Shown piece after piece: positions 1 through 9,036 of a DNA stretch of 64,000 nt. The notes beneath the pieces were generated by a model. The model did no database searches and had not been told where the DNA came from. It worked only from the letters and a program-made list of their open reading frames with translations. The translations under genes were made by a program, and so were the position numbers. How positions within the stretch are numbered: position 1 is the first letter of the stretch; each line of letters starts with the position of its first letter. Source of the DNA: Kiloniellaceae bacterium (GTDB lineage Bacteria; Pseudomonadota; Alphaproteobacteria; Kiloniellales; J153); contig JAJFGO010000088.1 in assembly GCA_021776095.1 (NCBI GenBank), forward strand, positions 55,958-119,957, written 5' to 3'.

Positions 1-139
1 CGAGTTCGGCCTCCAGCCTCTTGATCTGATAGCTGACCGCGCCCTTGGTCAGGTGGAGTTCTTCCGCCGCCGCCGTGAAGCTCAGATGCCGGGCCACCAC
101 GTCGAAGAGCCGAAGGTTGTCGTATGACCGAAATCGCAT
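1..139 (-). CDS. LysR-family transcriptional regulator, N-terminal fragment (runs off the window)
   Basis: Reading leftward from an ATG at 137-139, the frame stays open to the window edge and encodes about 46 residues. They form a typical LysR winged helix-turn-helix: an early LRLFDVVARH helix, then FTAAAEELHLTKGAVSYQIK, then the start of the next helix (RLEAEL). LysR proteins bind DNA as tetramers and usually control a divergent neighbour. Here that is the MttB-family gene starting at 257, so regulation of the methyltransferase pair is a reasonable inference. The effector domain is outside the window, so the ligand cannot be judged. Confidence 0.85.
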   Translation of the reverse strand, partial: MRFRSYDNLRLFDVVARHLSFTAAAEELHLTKGAVSYQIKRLEAEL

Positions 140-256
140 CCTCTGCGTCTAATATATTTGAACGGTTGGTACAAATCATTTGGTTTGCATAGCCGCCAAA
201 TAACTCGCCTCATGAGGACTATAACGAGCCTATCTGGAGACTAAATTTTTTGATCT

Positions 257-1840
257 ATGGTTGTCGCCGTGCCCAAAGCTGACCGAGACATTCCAAGGCC
301 CGGCGCCGCCACCCGCAGGGAGCGCAGCGGCGGCCGCGCCGCCCGTGTGGCGCGCCGCAACGGCCCCGGCGTCGGGGCGGCCCCGACCGTCTTTCGCCGC
401 AAGATACCCACCTACAGTCTGCTGGATGAGGACGCGCTGCTGCGCTTGGACGCGCATGCCGATTGGATCCTGCGGGAAATCGGCATCGAGTTTCGCGGCG
501 ACGAAGAGGCCCTGCGGCTTTTTCGGCAAGCCGGCGCCACGGTCAAGGGCGCGCGGGTGCGCTTCGACACCGGGCTGGCGCGGGCGCTGTGTTCTAGCGC
601 GCCCGCGCGCTTCGTCATGAATGGGCGCGACCCAGCCTCCTCGATCGTCCTGGGCGGCGACCACGTCGTCTTCATGCCCGCCTATGGGCCGCCCTTCGTC
701 ACCGACCTCGAGCGCGGGCGCCGCTATGCCACCATCGAGGACTTTCGCAACTTCGTGAAGCTCGCCTACGCCTCGCCCTGGTTGAACCATTCCGGCGGCA
801 CGGTGTGCGAGCCGGTCGACCTGCCGGTCAACAAGCGCCATCTGGACATGGTCTATGCCCATCTGCGCTACTCCACCAAGCCCTTCATGGGATCGGTCAC
901 GGCGCCGGAGCGCGCCGAGGATTCCATCGCCATGGCGCGCCTGGTCTTCGGCGACGCCTTCATGGAAGACAACTGCGTCATTCAGGGCAACATCAACGTC
1001 AATTCGCCGCTGGTGTACGATCACGTCATGTCCGGCGCGCTCAAAGCCTATGCGCGCGCCAATCAAAGCGTCGTCGTTTCGCCCTTCATTTTGGGCGGCG
1101 CCATGGGGCCGGTCACTCAAGCGGCCTTGCTGGCGCAGGCCCACGCCGAAGCCATGGCCGGCATCGCGCTCAGCCAGCTCGTGCGCAAAGGCGCGCCGGT
1201 GGTCTACGGCAACTTTCTGACCACCATGGACTTGAAGAGCGGGGCGCCGACCTTCGGCACGCCAGAGGCCAACCTTTCCACTTTCGCGATTGCTCAGCTC
1301 TGCCGGCGGCTGAAGCTGCCGCTGCGATGCGGCGGCCACCTCACGGCCTCGAAGGTGGCCGACGGTCAAGCCATGCAGGAATCCGTCGCCAGCATGATGT
1401 CCGGCATCTTGGCCGGGTCGAACTTCGTCTTCCACGCGGCGGGCTGGCTGGAAGGCGGCCTGACCATGGGCTACGAGAAATTCGTCATGGATCTGGATCA
1501 CTGCGGCATGGTGCTGCGCATGATGGGCGGCCTGAGCATCGACGCGGGCGACTTGGCGGCGGACGCCTATCGGGAGGCGGGGCCGGGCGGGAACTTCCTG
1601 AGCACCGCCCACACCTTGGCCCATTTCGAGACCGCCAACTATGCCTCGGACCTGGCCGATACGGCGTCCTTCGAGCAATGGCAGGAGAACGGCCGTCTCG
1701 ACCTCGAAAGTCGCGCGAGCCGGCGTTGGAAAGACATGCTGGCCGACTATCGCGCGCCACCCTTGGAACCGGCGATCGACGACGCCTTGCATGATTTCAT
1801 GGCGCGCAAGAAATCGTCGCTGCCCGATCAATGGCACTGA
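257..1840 (+). CDS. MttB-family (trimethylamine/betaine-type) corrinoid methyltransferase
   Basis: The 527-residue product has the arrangement of the trimethylamine methyltransferase family. A basic Gly/Arg-rich N-terminus (RRERSGGRAARVARR, about residues 20-34) is followed by the long TIM-barrel region with conserved stretches such as QGNINVNSPL and the CGGHLTASK area. Family members move a methyl group from a quaternary or tertiary amine to a corrinoid protein. The frame has no internal TAG, so this is a non-pyrrolysine member, a group that includes glycine betaine methyltransferases. The true substrate is unknown, and no corrinoid protein gene is adjacent. The GcvT-like gene 55 bp downstream probably shares its transcript and could accept the one-carbon unit on folate. 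The ribosome-binding site is weak, so the start is less certain than the family. Confidence 0.85.
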   Translation: MVVAVPKADRDIPRPGAATRRERSGGRAARVARRNGPGVGAAPTVFRRKIPTYSLLDEDALLRLDAHADWILREIGIEFRGDEEALRLFRQAGATVKGARVRFDTGLARALCSSAPARFVMNGRDPASSIVLGGDHVVFMPAYGPPFVTDLERGRRYATIEDFRNFVKLAYASPWLNHSGGTVCEPVDLPVNKRHLDMVYAHLRYSTKPFMGSVTAPERAEDSIAMARLVFGDAFMEDNCVIQGNINVNSPLVYDHVMSGALKAYARANQSVVVSPFILGGAMGPVTQAALLAQAHAEAMAGIALSQLVRKGAPVVYGNFLTTMDLKSGAPTFGTPEANLSTFAIAQLCRRLKLPLRCGGHLTASKVADGQAMQESVASMMSGILAGSNFVFHAAGWLEGGLTMGYEKFVMDLDHCGMVLRMMGGLSIDAGDLAADAYREAGPGGNFLSTAHTLAHFETANYASDLADTASFEQWQENGRLDLESRASRRWKDMLADYRAPPLEPAIDDALHDFMARKKSSLPDQWH

Positions 1841-1895
1841 ATTCGGCCGCACCACCATCGTCCTACAAAACCCGAAAGAAAGAGGGAGCATCGTC

Positions 1896-2999
1896 ATGAG
1901 CGATTCATCGCGTGTGTCCGCGCTGGCTTCTCGTCACCGCGATCTGGGATCGGGCCTTGAAGACTGGAATGGCATGGGCACGGCCTGGAGCTACGACACC
2001 GATCCCAACGACGAACACGACGCCGTTCGCGAGGCCGCAGGGCTGTTCGACATGTCGCCCTTGAAGAAGGTGTATCTGCGCGGCCCCGACGCGGCGCGAG
2101 TGGCGGACCACATGATCACCCGCGATATGACGAAGATTTATCCGGGCAAGTCGGCCTATGGCGCCATTTTGTCCGCGCAGGGGACAGTCTGCGACGACGC
2201 GATTATCGCCAACAACGGCGGCGACGAATGGCTGCTGTGCCATGGCTCCGGCGAGAGCATGGAACGGCTGCGGGAATCGGCGGCCGGCAAGAACGTCGAC
2301 ATCGAATTCACCGACGATTTGCACATGATCTCGCTGCAGGGGCCCAAGGCCCTAAAACTCTTGGACCGGCGCACGCCCACGGACCTTGGTGCCTTGAGGT
2401 ACTTTCATCACGAGGCGAGCGAGCTTTTCGGACGCAAGTGCCGCATGTCCCGCACCGGCTATTCCGGCGAACGTGGTTATGAAATCCTAGCGACCGCGTC
2501 GGCGGTCGGCGATCTCTGGGACAACATTCTGGGCGAGGGCAAGGCCGAGGGCATCATGCCGTGCTCGTTTGCCGCGCTCGACAAGGTGCGGGTCGAGGCC
2601 GCGCTGCTGTTCTATGGCTACGACATGACCGACGAACATAGCCCCTGGGAAGTCGGCCTCGGTTTCACGGTCAGCCGCAGCAAGGGGGATTTCCGCGGCA
2701 AGGAGGCGGTCTTTGCCCGCGAGGGCCAGGAGCGTTTCCTATTGGCCGGCATCTCCGCCGACCACGGCGAGGCCCTTGCAGGCGGAGAAACACTGCGCCT
2801 CGACGGCCGGGAGGTGGGCGTCGTCAATAGCCCAGCCTATTCGCACCGCATGAAGAAGTCCCTCGCGCTCGTCCATCTGCACGCCGATGCCATGCCGCCA
2901 GGAACCGCGCTCGAAGTCGCAGGCGAAAGTTTCACCTGTTCCGCACGGGTCGAAAGTTTGCCGTTCTACGATCCGCAGAAGATCCGCGTGCGGGCGTGA
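1896..2999 (+). CDS. GcvT-fold, folate-dependent aminomethyltransferase (DmdA-like)
   Basis: The start ATG at 1896 follows a GAGGGAG ribosome-binding site and gives 367 residues. The protein has the GcvT/DmdA fold: an N-terminal ERxxGLFDMS-like segment (REAAGLFDMS), TRDMTKIYPGKSAYGAILS, and the RTGYSGERGYEI segment typical of the family. GcvT relatives use tetrahydrofolate to take up one-carbon groups from glycine, sarcosine, dimethylglycine or DMSP. The length fits stand-alone members such as DmdA and GcvT. Paired with the MttB-like gene, it suggests demethylation of a methylated amine or sulfonium compound with transfer to folate. The substrate cannot be read from sequence alone. Confidence 0.85.
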   Translation: MSDSSRVSALASRHRDLGSGLEDWNGMGTAWSYDTDPNDEHDAVREAAGLFDMSPLKKVYLRGPDAARVADHMITRDMTKIYPGKSAYGAILSAQGTVCDDAIIANNGGDEWLLCHGSGESMERLRESAAGKNVDIEFTDDLHMISLQGPKALKLLDRRTPTDLGALRYFHHEASELFGRKCRMSRTGYSGERGYEILATASAVGDLWDNILGEGKAEGIMPCSFAALDKVRVEAALLFYGYDMTDEHSPWEVGLGFTVSRSKGDFRGKEAVFAREGQERFLLAGISADHGEALAGGETLRLDGREVGVVNSPAYSHRMKKSLALVHLHADAMPPGTALEVAGESFTCSARVESLPFYDPQKIRVRA

Positions 3000-3058
3000 C
3001 CGCTGGGCGACGATTTCCCACTTGCGAGTAAGGGCCACCAGCCGGCCTCGTACGCCGG

Positions 3059-3499
3059 TTATTCCCGCGTCCGCCGCTCGGCCAGCAGGCGTTCGGGGGG
3101 CAGATCGAGTACAGCGCAAATCTCCGCGAAGCGGGCGCGCTCGGGGGCGCTGAATATGCCATCGGATTCGCTCACCGACAGGGCAATACGCGCGATGAGT
3201 TCGGCCGCCTCCCGATCGGCGGCGATGCGCCTAAGTTTACTGAGCAGAACCTGCTCGGCCACTACCGGGTTATCGCGTAGCTCGCCGAAAAATCCGTCGA
3301 GGATCTGCACTGCTTTGTGCGGGTCGTAAATCCTGAGCCGCTCCAGGCGCGCCAGGATTTCGTCGATGCGGTAGCGCTCGGAGAGCGTGACCTTGCCGTC
3401 GGCCTGGGCCGCGAGTGCGCTGGCCGCCATGGCACCTTTCAGGAAGTCGCGATTCCTGTGCTGCGCGATCCGCTCGTTGAATTCATCCAGGATGCTCAT
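3059..3499 (-). CDS. TerB-like (tellurite resistance TerB family) cytoplasmic protein
   Basis: This is a 146-residue, mostly helical acidic protein. It contains the TerB/DnaJ-associated pattern AAQADGKVTLSERYRIDEIL early and ALSVSESDGIFSAPERARFAE late, which look like two repeats of a metal-binding acidic helical motif. TerB-like domains occur in tellurite resistance proteins and in many stress proteins of unknown mechanism. I chose the ATG at 3499 because a GGGGGAGG tract lies upstream; a TTG 21 bp further out is possible. It converges on the folate gene and has no partners that explain its role. Confidence 0.7.
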   Translation of the reverse strand: MSILDEFNERIAQHRNRDFLKGAMAASALAAQADGKVTLSERYRIDEILARLERLRIYDPHKAVQILDGFFGELRDNPVVAEQVLLSKLRRIAADREAAELIARIALSVSESDGIFSAPERARFAEICAVLDLPPERLLAERRTRE

Positions 3500-3617
3500 C
3501 GCAATGGGCGCCTCCCCCAAGACGCGCCGCGCAGACGCATGACCGATGCCATCTGCCTAGTCAAATGCATGCGAATAATTCTCAAGAGAAAATGCTGCCA
3601 GACCGCGTGCGGCCAGT

Positions 3618-4424
3618 CTACTCCGCCGCGCTATAGCGTTCGGTGCCCGGCGGCACGATCTCGCGATTCAAATAGTCGTGGTGATGGACCACGGTGAGAT
3701 CTTCGGAGATCAAGATCACATTGTAGGCCGGCGGCTCGAAGCAGTAGGGCATGGAGCGCTTGACCCCGAAGTCGAGCGGCACCTGGTGCACGGTCGAGCG
3801 CAAGGCGGAATAGGGGATGCCGCGCCAGCTTCCGCTGACCGGACGATGGACATGGCCGAAAAAAATGTGGCGGATGTCGGCGCCGCCGTCGATCGCCTCG
3901 GCGAAACCATTTTCGTCCAGCAAGCGTATCCTGTCGAGGTTGGGGATGCCGATGTCGAAGGGCGGATGGTGCAAGAAGAGATAGACCGGCCGCCCGGCCG
4001 AGTCGCTCAGACAGGCGCGCAGCCAGGCCTGGCGCGCCGCGCAAAAGGCCCCTGCGGCGGTGCCCGGCTCGTGAGTGTCGAGCAAGACCAGATCCCCGGC
4101 GGAGGACCGCACGACGCTCTGCACGAAGCCGCTTTCGTCGCGCGGCGTCTCCGGGAAGGCTTCGGCGAAGCGGTCGCGGTGGTCGTGGTTGCCGACCAGT
4201 AGCCGGTAGGGCAGGCGCAAGGCCGAGAGAACCTCGCGCAAGGCCGCGTAAGCCTCGGGGGCGCCCTTATCGGCCAAGTCGCCGGTGAAGAGGCAAAGCT
4301 CGGCGTCCGCGTGATGGACGTTGATATCCTCGATCGCGGCGGTCAGGCGCTCGCGCGGATCGATCCCGAACAGGCGCGTGCCCGGCGGCACGAAATGCAA
4401 ATCGGAGACCTGAACCAATTTCAT
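3618..4424 (-). CDS. Calcineurin-like metallophosphodiesterase (CpdA/GpdQ class)
   Basis: The 268-residue protein has the class III cyclic-nucleotide phosphodiesterase motif series for a two-metal centre: DLHF near residue 8, GDLADKG near 48, GNHDHR near 78, HHPP near 153 and GHVHR near 192. CpdA hydrolyses cAMP. GpdQ, of the same size and fold, hydrolyses glycerophosphodiesters. It lies 75 bp downstream of ugpC on the same strand, behind a glycerol-3-phosphate-type importer. I therefore favour a glycerophosphodiesterase feeding that pathway, but family membership alone does not exclude cAMP hydrolysis. Confidence 0.8.
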   Translation of the reverse strand: MKLVQVSDLHFVPPGTRLFGIDPRERLTAAIEDINVHHADAELCLFTGDLADKGAPEAYAALREVLSALRLPYRLLVGNHDHRDRFAEAFPETPRDESGFVQSVVRSSAGDLVLLDTHEPGTAAGAFCAARQAWLRACLSDSAGRPVYLFLHHPPFDIGIPNLDRIRLLDENGFAEAIDGGADIRHIFFGHVHRPVSGSWRGIPYSALRSTVHQVPLDFGVKRSMPYCFEPPAYNVILISEDLTVVHHHDYLNREIVPPGTERYSAAE

Positions 4425-4499
4425 GGCGCAACCTCGATCGAATGTCTACCTGATAGGTACCCTATTCGGCCGGTCAAAAGCGAGCATCCCGTGGCGGGC

Positions 4500-5579
4500 T
4501 CAGGCTTCTAGGCGCCTGCCATCATCGGGATCGAAGAGGTGCATGTTTTTTGGGTCTATGGAGAGCGGCAAGACCTCGCCCTGGCCGATGGTTCTTATGC
4601 CGCTAAGGCGAACGGTCAAATCGGAACCGCCATTGCCAAACGTCCCGTGCACCAGCGTGTCGGCGCCCAGATGCTCGACGACATCTACTGTGTGCGAGGT
4701 CTTTTCCGCATTGCTGTCGTCTACATGAAGATGTTCGGGGCGCATGCCGACGTTGACCGGGCGGTTTGCGTGCTTTGAGAAATCCTGCGCAAGACTGAGG
4801 GTATTGCCGCCTGGAAATTCGACCTCTTTTCCATCTTCACTTATTTTTGCATCCAGAAAATTCATGGAGGGAGAGCCGATGAACCCCGCTACGAATGCCG
4901 TCGCCGGGCGTTCGTAGAGTTCGATCGGCGTGCCCAGTTGCTCCACGTGCCCGCCGTTAAGGACCATCAGCCGGTGGCCCAGGGTCATCGCCTCAACCTG
5001 GTCATGAGTGACATAGACGCTGGTAATGCCGAGGCGTTCCTGAAGTTTCTTGATTTCCAGGCGCATCTGAACGCGCAGCTTGGCGTCCAAGTTGGAGAGC
5101 GGCTCGTCGAACAGAAAGACGCTGGGCTCGCGAACGATGGCACGGCCCATGGCGACGCGCTGCCGTTGACCACCGCTGAGTTGCCGAGGGGACCGCTTCA
5201 GGTAGTCGCCGATCTCCAGAATTTCGGCTGTCCGATTGACCCGTCTTTCGATTTCATCCTTGGGGACACCCTTGATTTTCAATCCGTATGCCATGTTGTT
5301 GTAAACCGACATATGGGGATAGAGCGCATAGTTCTGGAACACCATGGCGATATCGCGCTCGGCCGGTTCCAAATCGTTGACGACACGATTCCCGATCGAA
5401 GCTTCCCCCTGGGTAATTTTCTCCAGGCCGGCAATCATGCGCAGAAGCGTCGACTTGCCACAGCCGCTGGGGCCGACGATGACGACAAATTCGCCATCGC
5501 GGATATGCCAGTCGATGTCGTGGAGAACCGCAACGTCACCATAGGATTTAGAAACTTTGTTTAGGTGTATTTCGGCCAT
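4500..5579 (-). CDS. ugpC: ABC importer ATPase, sn-glycerol-3-phosphate type
   Basis: The 359-residue ATPase has Walker [10 protein letters not shown] near residue 37, a Q-loop, the signature [14 protein letters not shown] near 136, Walker [17 protein letters not shown] and a switch histidine (YVTHDQ). The C-terminal TOBE domain carries MRPEHL, as in the MalK/UgpC group. It energises the UgpA/UgpE permease at the inner membrane. It is the last transport gene of the ugpB-A-E-C series, 21 bp after ugpE. UgpC and sugar ATPases of the MalK type are hard to separate by sequence, so the substrate rests on the permease and binding protein. Confidence 0.9.
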   Translation of the reverse strand: MAEIHLNKVSKSYGDVAVLHDIDWHIRDGEFVVIVGPSGCGKSTLLRMIAGLEKITQGEASIGNRVVNDLEPAERDIAMVFQNYALYPHMSVYNNMAYGLKIKGVPKDEIERRVNRTAEILEIGDYLKRSPRQLSGGQRQRVAMGRAIVREPSVFLFDEPLSNLDAKLRVQMRLEIKKLQERLGITSVYVTHDQVEAMTLGHRLMVLNGGHVEQLGTPIELYERPATAFVAGFIGSPSMNFLDAKISEDGKEVEFPGGNTLSLAQDFSKHANRPVNVGMRPEHLHVDDSNAEKTSHTVDVVEHLGADTLVHGTFGNGGSDLTVRLSGIRTIGQGEVLPLSIDPKNMHLFDPDDGRRLEA

Positions 5580-5600
5580 ATTGAAGAACCCAATTTCGGT

Positions 5601-6449
5601 CTATTTTTCCGTCTCCGTCAAACCCCTGACGAAGAGTCGTTGCATGAATATGACGACGAACACCGGCGGGAACATGGCCAGCAGCGACGTCATCATAATC
5701 TGATGCCAATCGGGGGATTGTTCGGCCGCTTCCAGCATCTGCTTGATACCCATGACGACGGTGTACATGCTCTGATCGGTGGTCACCAGCAGCGGCCACA
5801 GGTACTGGTTCCAGCCATAGATGAAGAGGATGACGAACAGGGCGGCGATATTAGTGCGCGACAAGGGAACCAGAATATCGACAAAGAACCGCATCGGCCC
5901 GGCGCCGTCTATGCGCGCCGCCTCCAACAACTCGTCGGGTATCGTCAGAAACACTTGACGAAACATGAAGGTCGCCGTCGCCGAAGCAATCAGCGGGACG
6001 CTCAAACCCCAGTAGGTATTGAGCATGCCGAGATTGGCCACCACTTCGAATGTCGGCAAAATGCGGACCTCGACCGGCAGCATCAAGGTGATGAAAATCA
6101 TCCAGAAGAAGCCCATGCGGAACGGGAACTTGAAATAGACGATGGCGAAAGCCGAGATCAAGGAAATGGCGATCTTCCCGACGGCAATCATCATGGCCAT
6201 GATCAGGCTGTTGACCATCATAAAGCCGACCGGCGGCGCGCCGGCGCCTTCGAGCCCTTTGAACAGCGTCAATTCGAGATTGTTGAAGAACTGATCGCCG
6301 GGAAGCAGCGGCAACGGAATTTGCACCATGCGCGCGGCTTCGTGAGTCGAGGCGACAAATGTAATCCATATGGGAAACGCTATGATCGCGACGCCGAAGA
6401 TCAGCACTAGATGCGAAACGAAAGTCACGATGGGCCGGTGTTCAATCAT
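5601..6449 (-). CDS. ugpE: ABC importer permease, sn-glycerol-3-phosphate type (UgpE)
   Basis: The 282-residue inner-membrane protein has about six transmembrane segments and the EAA loop (EAARIDGAGPMRFF, near residues 180-195) that docks on the ATPase. The QIPLPLLPGDQFFNNLELTL segment and overall length match UgpE rather than generic MalG proteins. Its ATG overlaps the ugpA stop codon (ATGA), pointing to translational coupling. It forms the channel with UgpA. Confidence 0.9.
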   Translation of the reverse strand: MIEHRPIVTFVSHLVLIFGVAIIAFPIWITFVASTHEAARMVQIPLPLLPGDQFFNNLELTLFKGLEGAGAPPVGFMMVNSLIMAMMIAVGKIAISLISAFAIVYFKFPFRMGFFWMIFITLMLPVEVRILPTFEVVANLGMLNTYWGLSVPLIASATATFMFRQVFLTIPDELLEAARIDGAGPMRFFVDILVPLSRTNIAALFVILFIYGWNQYLWPLLVTTDQSMYTVVMGIKQMLEAAEQSPDWHQIMMTSLLAMFPPVFVVIFMQRLFVRGLTETEK

Positions 6450-7330
6450 CAGTAATCGACCTTCTTTTCCACATAGCGGAATTGAATGACGGTCAGCGAA
6501 ATTACGATCAGCATTAGGATTACCGACTGCGCCGCCGAGCCACCAAGGTCGAGGCCGATGAAACCATCGTTAAAAACTTTGTAGACCAGTATCTCGGTCG
6601 CCTTTGCCGGCCCTCCCTGGGTGACGGCATGAACGATACCGAAGGTCTCAAAAAAGGCGAAAACAACGTTGATCACCATCAGGAAGAATGTGGTCGGAGA
6701 GATCAGAGGGAAGATAATCGAGAAAAAGCGCCGCGTCGGTCCGGCGCCGTCGATAGCCGCCGCCTCGATCAACGACTTGGGGATCGACTGCATGGCGGCA
6801 AGAAAGAAAAGGAAATTATAGGCGACCTGTTTCCAGGCCGAGGCAATGATCACCAGGAACATCGCCTCGCCGCCGTTCAGCTTGTGGTTCCACTCGTATC
6901 CCAGGACGCCCAGGGTGTAGGTGAAGATGCCTAAGGTCGGGTCGAACATGAAGACCCACAGCGCGCCGGAAACCACGGGCGCCACGGCATAGGGCCATAT
7001 TAGAAACGTTCGGTAGGTCGTTGCGCCCTTGATCACCCGATCGGCCATCGCCGCCAGGGTCAAGGCGAAAGCCATGGACAAAAAGGCGACCGAGAATGAG
7101 AAAAAAATCGTGCGCTGGAAAGCACCGAGATAATGCTCGTCGCCGAACAGTTCAATGAAATTGTCGAACCAAACGAATTCGCTGCTCAGTCCGAAGGCGT
7201 CCTCGACCAGAAGCGACTGATAGAGCGCCTGGCTCGCCGGCCAGATGAAGAACACCACCGTGATGATGATCTGCGGCGCGACAAGCAAGAACGGCAGAAA
7301 TGAGGGTTCGAAATGGACGCGTTTCAGCAT
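6449..7330 (-). CDS. ugpA: ABC importer permease, sn-glycerol-3-phosphate type (UgpA)
   Basis: The 293-residue permease has about six membrane spans and an EAA loop ([18 protein letters not shown], near residue 190). [19 protein letters not shown] at the N-terminus and [19 protein letters not shown] are characteristic of UgpA. It follows ugpB after 85 bp that hold a strong hairpin, then runs directly into ugpE. It pairs with UgpE in the uptake of glycerol-3-phosphate or glycerophosphodiesters. Confidence 0.92.
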   Translation of the reverse strand: MLKRVHFEPSFLPFLLVAPQIIITVVFFIWPASQALYQSLLVEDAFGLSSEFVWFDNFIELFGDEHYLGAFQRTIFFSFSVAFLSMAFALTLAAMADRVIKGATTYRTFLIWPYAVAPVVSGALWVFMFDPTLGIFTYTLGVLGYEWNHKLNGGEAMFLVIIASAWKQVAYNFLFFLAAMQSIPKSLIEAAAIDGAGPTRRFFSIIFPLISPTTFFLMVINVVFAFFETFGIVHAVTQGGPAKATEILVYKVFNDGFIGLDLGGSAAQSVILMLIVISLTVIQFRYVEKKVDY

Positions 7331-7358
7331 GACGCACCGGCAAGGAGGCGGGGCGCGT

Positions 7359-7391
7359 GGGCGGCACGCGCGATAACCGCGCGCGCCGCCC
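7359..7391 (-). terminator. GC-rich hairpin between ugpB and ugpA (attenuator or mRNA stabiliser)
   Basis: The sequence folds into a long GC-rich stem (GGGCGGC and GCCGCCC outer arms, an alternating GC inner arm, loop of about five bases including TTAT). No U-run follows, so it is unlikely to be a full terminator. In binding-protein operons such structures commonly protect the upstream message, giving more binding protein than permease. Confidence 0.55.
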
Positions 7392-7415
7392 TTACCCCAA
7401 ACTTAACCTGGGGCT

Positions 7416-8735
7416 TTAGCTCCCCGCGTTGGCTTTCTCGAACTTTCTGAGCAGCTTGTTGCCACGCGTCGCTGCGTCGTCGAGCGCCTGGTCCGCCGTC
7501 TTCGTGCCGTTCCAGACCGCTTCCATCTCTTCGTTGATGATGTCACGGATCTGGACGAAGCTGCCGAACCGCAGGCCACGCGAATTCGGCGTCGGCTTAT
7601 TCAAGCTGAGTTGCTTAATAGCGGTATCGGTGCCCGGGTTCGTGCCGTAGAACCCTTGCTTTTTGGACAGCTCGTAGGCCGGCGTGGTGATCGGCACGTA
7701 ACCGGTTTCCTGATGCCACCAAGCCTGAACCTCCGGCGACGACAAGTAGTTCATGAAATGGCCGACACCCTTGTAATCACCCGCGTCATGCCCTCTGAGC
7801 ACCCACAAGGTGGCCCCGCCGATGATCGAGTTTTGCGGCTTGCTGGCGGCGGCGGTGTCGAGCGGCAGCATGGACTGACCGAAGTCGAACTTGGCCTGCT
7901 TCTTGATACTGCCGTAATAGGCAGATGAATTCATCCACATGCCGCATTCACCGTTGGTGAACATCGAAAGGCTGTCGCCCCGGCGCCCGCCATAGGTAAA
8001 CAGTTTGTCCTTGGACCACTTGGCGATGGTGGCGAGGCGTTTTTTGACCGCGTCGTTGTTGAAGGTGAACTCGGTGTCCAGACCGGCGAAACCGTTTTCC
8101 TGCGTTCCGAGCGCAAGGTTGTGCCAGGAACTAAAGTTCTCGACCATGACCCAAGACTGCCAGCCGAACGAGAAACCGCACTTGTACCCGGCCGCGACCA
8201 GTTTTTCCGAAGCACTCTTCATTTCGTCCCAGGTTTTCGGCGGTGCCGAAACGCCGGCTTTTTTGAACGCATCCTTGTTGTACCAGAGCACCGGTGTGGA
8301 GGAGTTGAACGGCATCGACAAAAGATCACCGTTGGGCCGCTGGTAATAGGAAATCACAGCCGGCAGATAGATCGACTTGTCGAACGGTATTCCCGACGCC
8401 TTCATTAGATCCTCGACCGGGTAAACCGCACCCTGGGCGGCCATCATGGTGGCGGTTCCGACCTCGAAGACCTGCACGATGTGAGGCTGTTGTTTGGCCC
8501 GGAACGCCGCGATCGCGGCGGTCATAGTTTCGGTGTAATTGCCCTTGAAGACGGGCACGACTTTGTAATCGGATTGGGTGGCGTTGAAGTCATTGGCGAT
8601 TTTGTTGACGCGTTCGCCGTTGACGCCGCCCATGGCGTGCCACCACTGGATTTCGGTCGCCGCCCAAGCACTGCCGGCACTGAGCGCCAAGGCCAAGGCC
8701 GTTCCGGCGCCGACCAACTTGCTGGTAAAACTCAT
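7416..8735 (-). CDS. ugpB: Periplasmic sn-glycerol-3-phosphate-binding protein
   Basis: The start ATG (8733-8735) follows an AGGGAG site and gives 439 residues. An N-terminal signal peptide ends near AGSAWA, and mature residues begin ATEIQWWHAMGG. QWWHAMGG, SMPFNSSTPVLWYNKDAFKKAG and the GAPGGG-type core identify the UgpB branch of extracellular solute-binding family 1. In the periplasm it captures glycerol-3-phosphate or glycerophosphodiesters for UgpAEC. It is the first gene of the cluster and diverges from a LysR gene across about 300 bp, which probably contains the promoters for both. No Pho box was recognised with confidence. Confidence 0.9.
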   Translation of the reverse strand: MSFTSKLVGAGTALALALSAGSAWAATEIQWWHAMGGVNGERVNKIANDFNATQSDYKVVPVFKGNYTETMTAAIAAFRAKQQPHIVQVFEVGTATMMAAQGAVYPVEDLMKASGIPFDKSIYLPAVISYYQRPNGDLLSMPFNSSTPVLWYNKDAFKKAGVSAPPKTWDEMKSASEKLVAAGYKCGFSFGWQSWVMVENFSSWHNLALGTQENGFAGLDTEFTFNNDAVKKRLATIAKWSKDKLFTYGGRRGDSLSMFTNGECGMWMNSSAYYGSIKKQAKFDFGQSMLPLDTAAASKPQNSIIGGATLWVLRGHDAGDYKGVGHFMNYLSSPEVQAWWHQETGYVPITTPAYELSKKQGFYGTNPGTDTAIKQLSLNKPTPNSRGLRFGSFVQIRDIINEEMEAVWNGTKTADQALDDAATRGNKLLRKFEKANAGS

Positions 8736-9036
8736 GCTCTCTATCTCCCTGTCGAAGAGGCCACGCACCGCAGCCATCGCCAAACCTCGGCCGTCGGATG
8801 CAGTGCCCTTATGGTTGCGCTTTGTTACCGCCACATGTCAGGCGGGTTAAATGCGCGCAAAACCCCGCTGGCCCCCAGATGCACACCATCGCGGGTCCCA
8901 ATAATGAGCGTGATGTGCCGCTGTCATAATGTCAAATAGTTATAGTGAAGAGGTCCATGTCTTTGTGTTATGATATTTTTCGCATTGCCTAGGTTCGGCA
9001 TAGGCCTTTGGGGAACCGACATCCGGGAGAGTCGAT
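8736..9036. promoter_or_regulatory. Divergent control region between ugpB and a LysR gene
   Basis: About 300 bp with no gene separate the two diverging genes. The stretch at roughly 8890-8990 is AT-richer than its surroundings and must hold the two promoters and probably LysR sites. I could not assign -35/-10 boxes or an operator with confidence. Confidence 0.4.

Noticed and set aside
257..1840. Pyrrolysine-type trimethylamine methyltransferase
   Set aside because: There is no in-frame TAG codon in the gene, and no pyl genes are visible.
230..1897. A 555-codon open frame on the minus strand opposite the MttB-like gene
   Set aside because: It mirrors the third-position GC bias of the real gene, is His/Arg/Gly-rich without domains, and overlaps a recognisable family member on the other strand.
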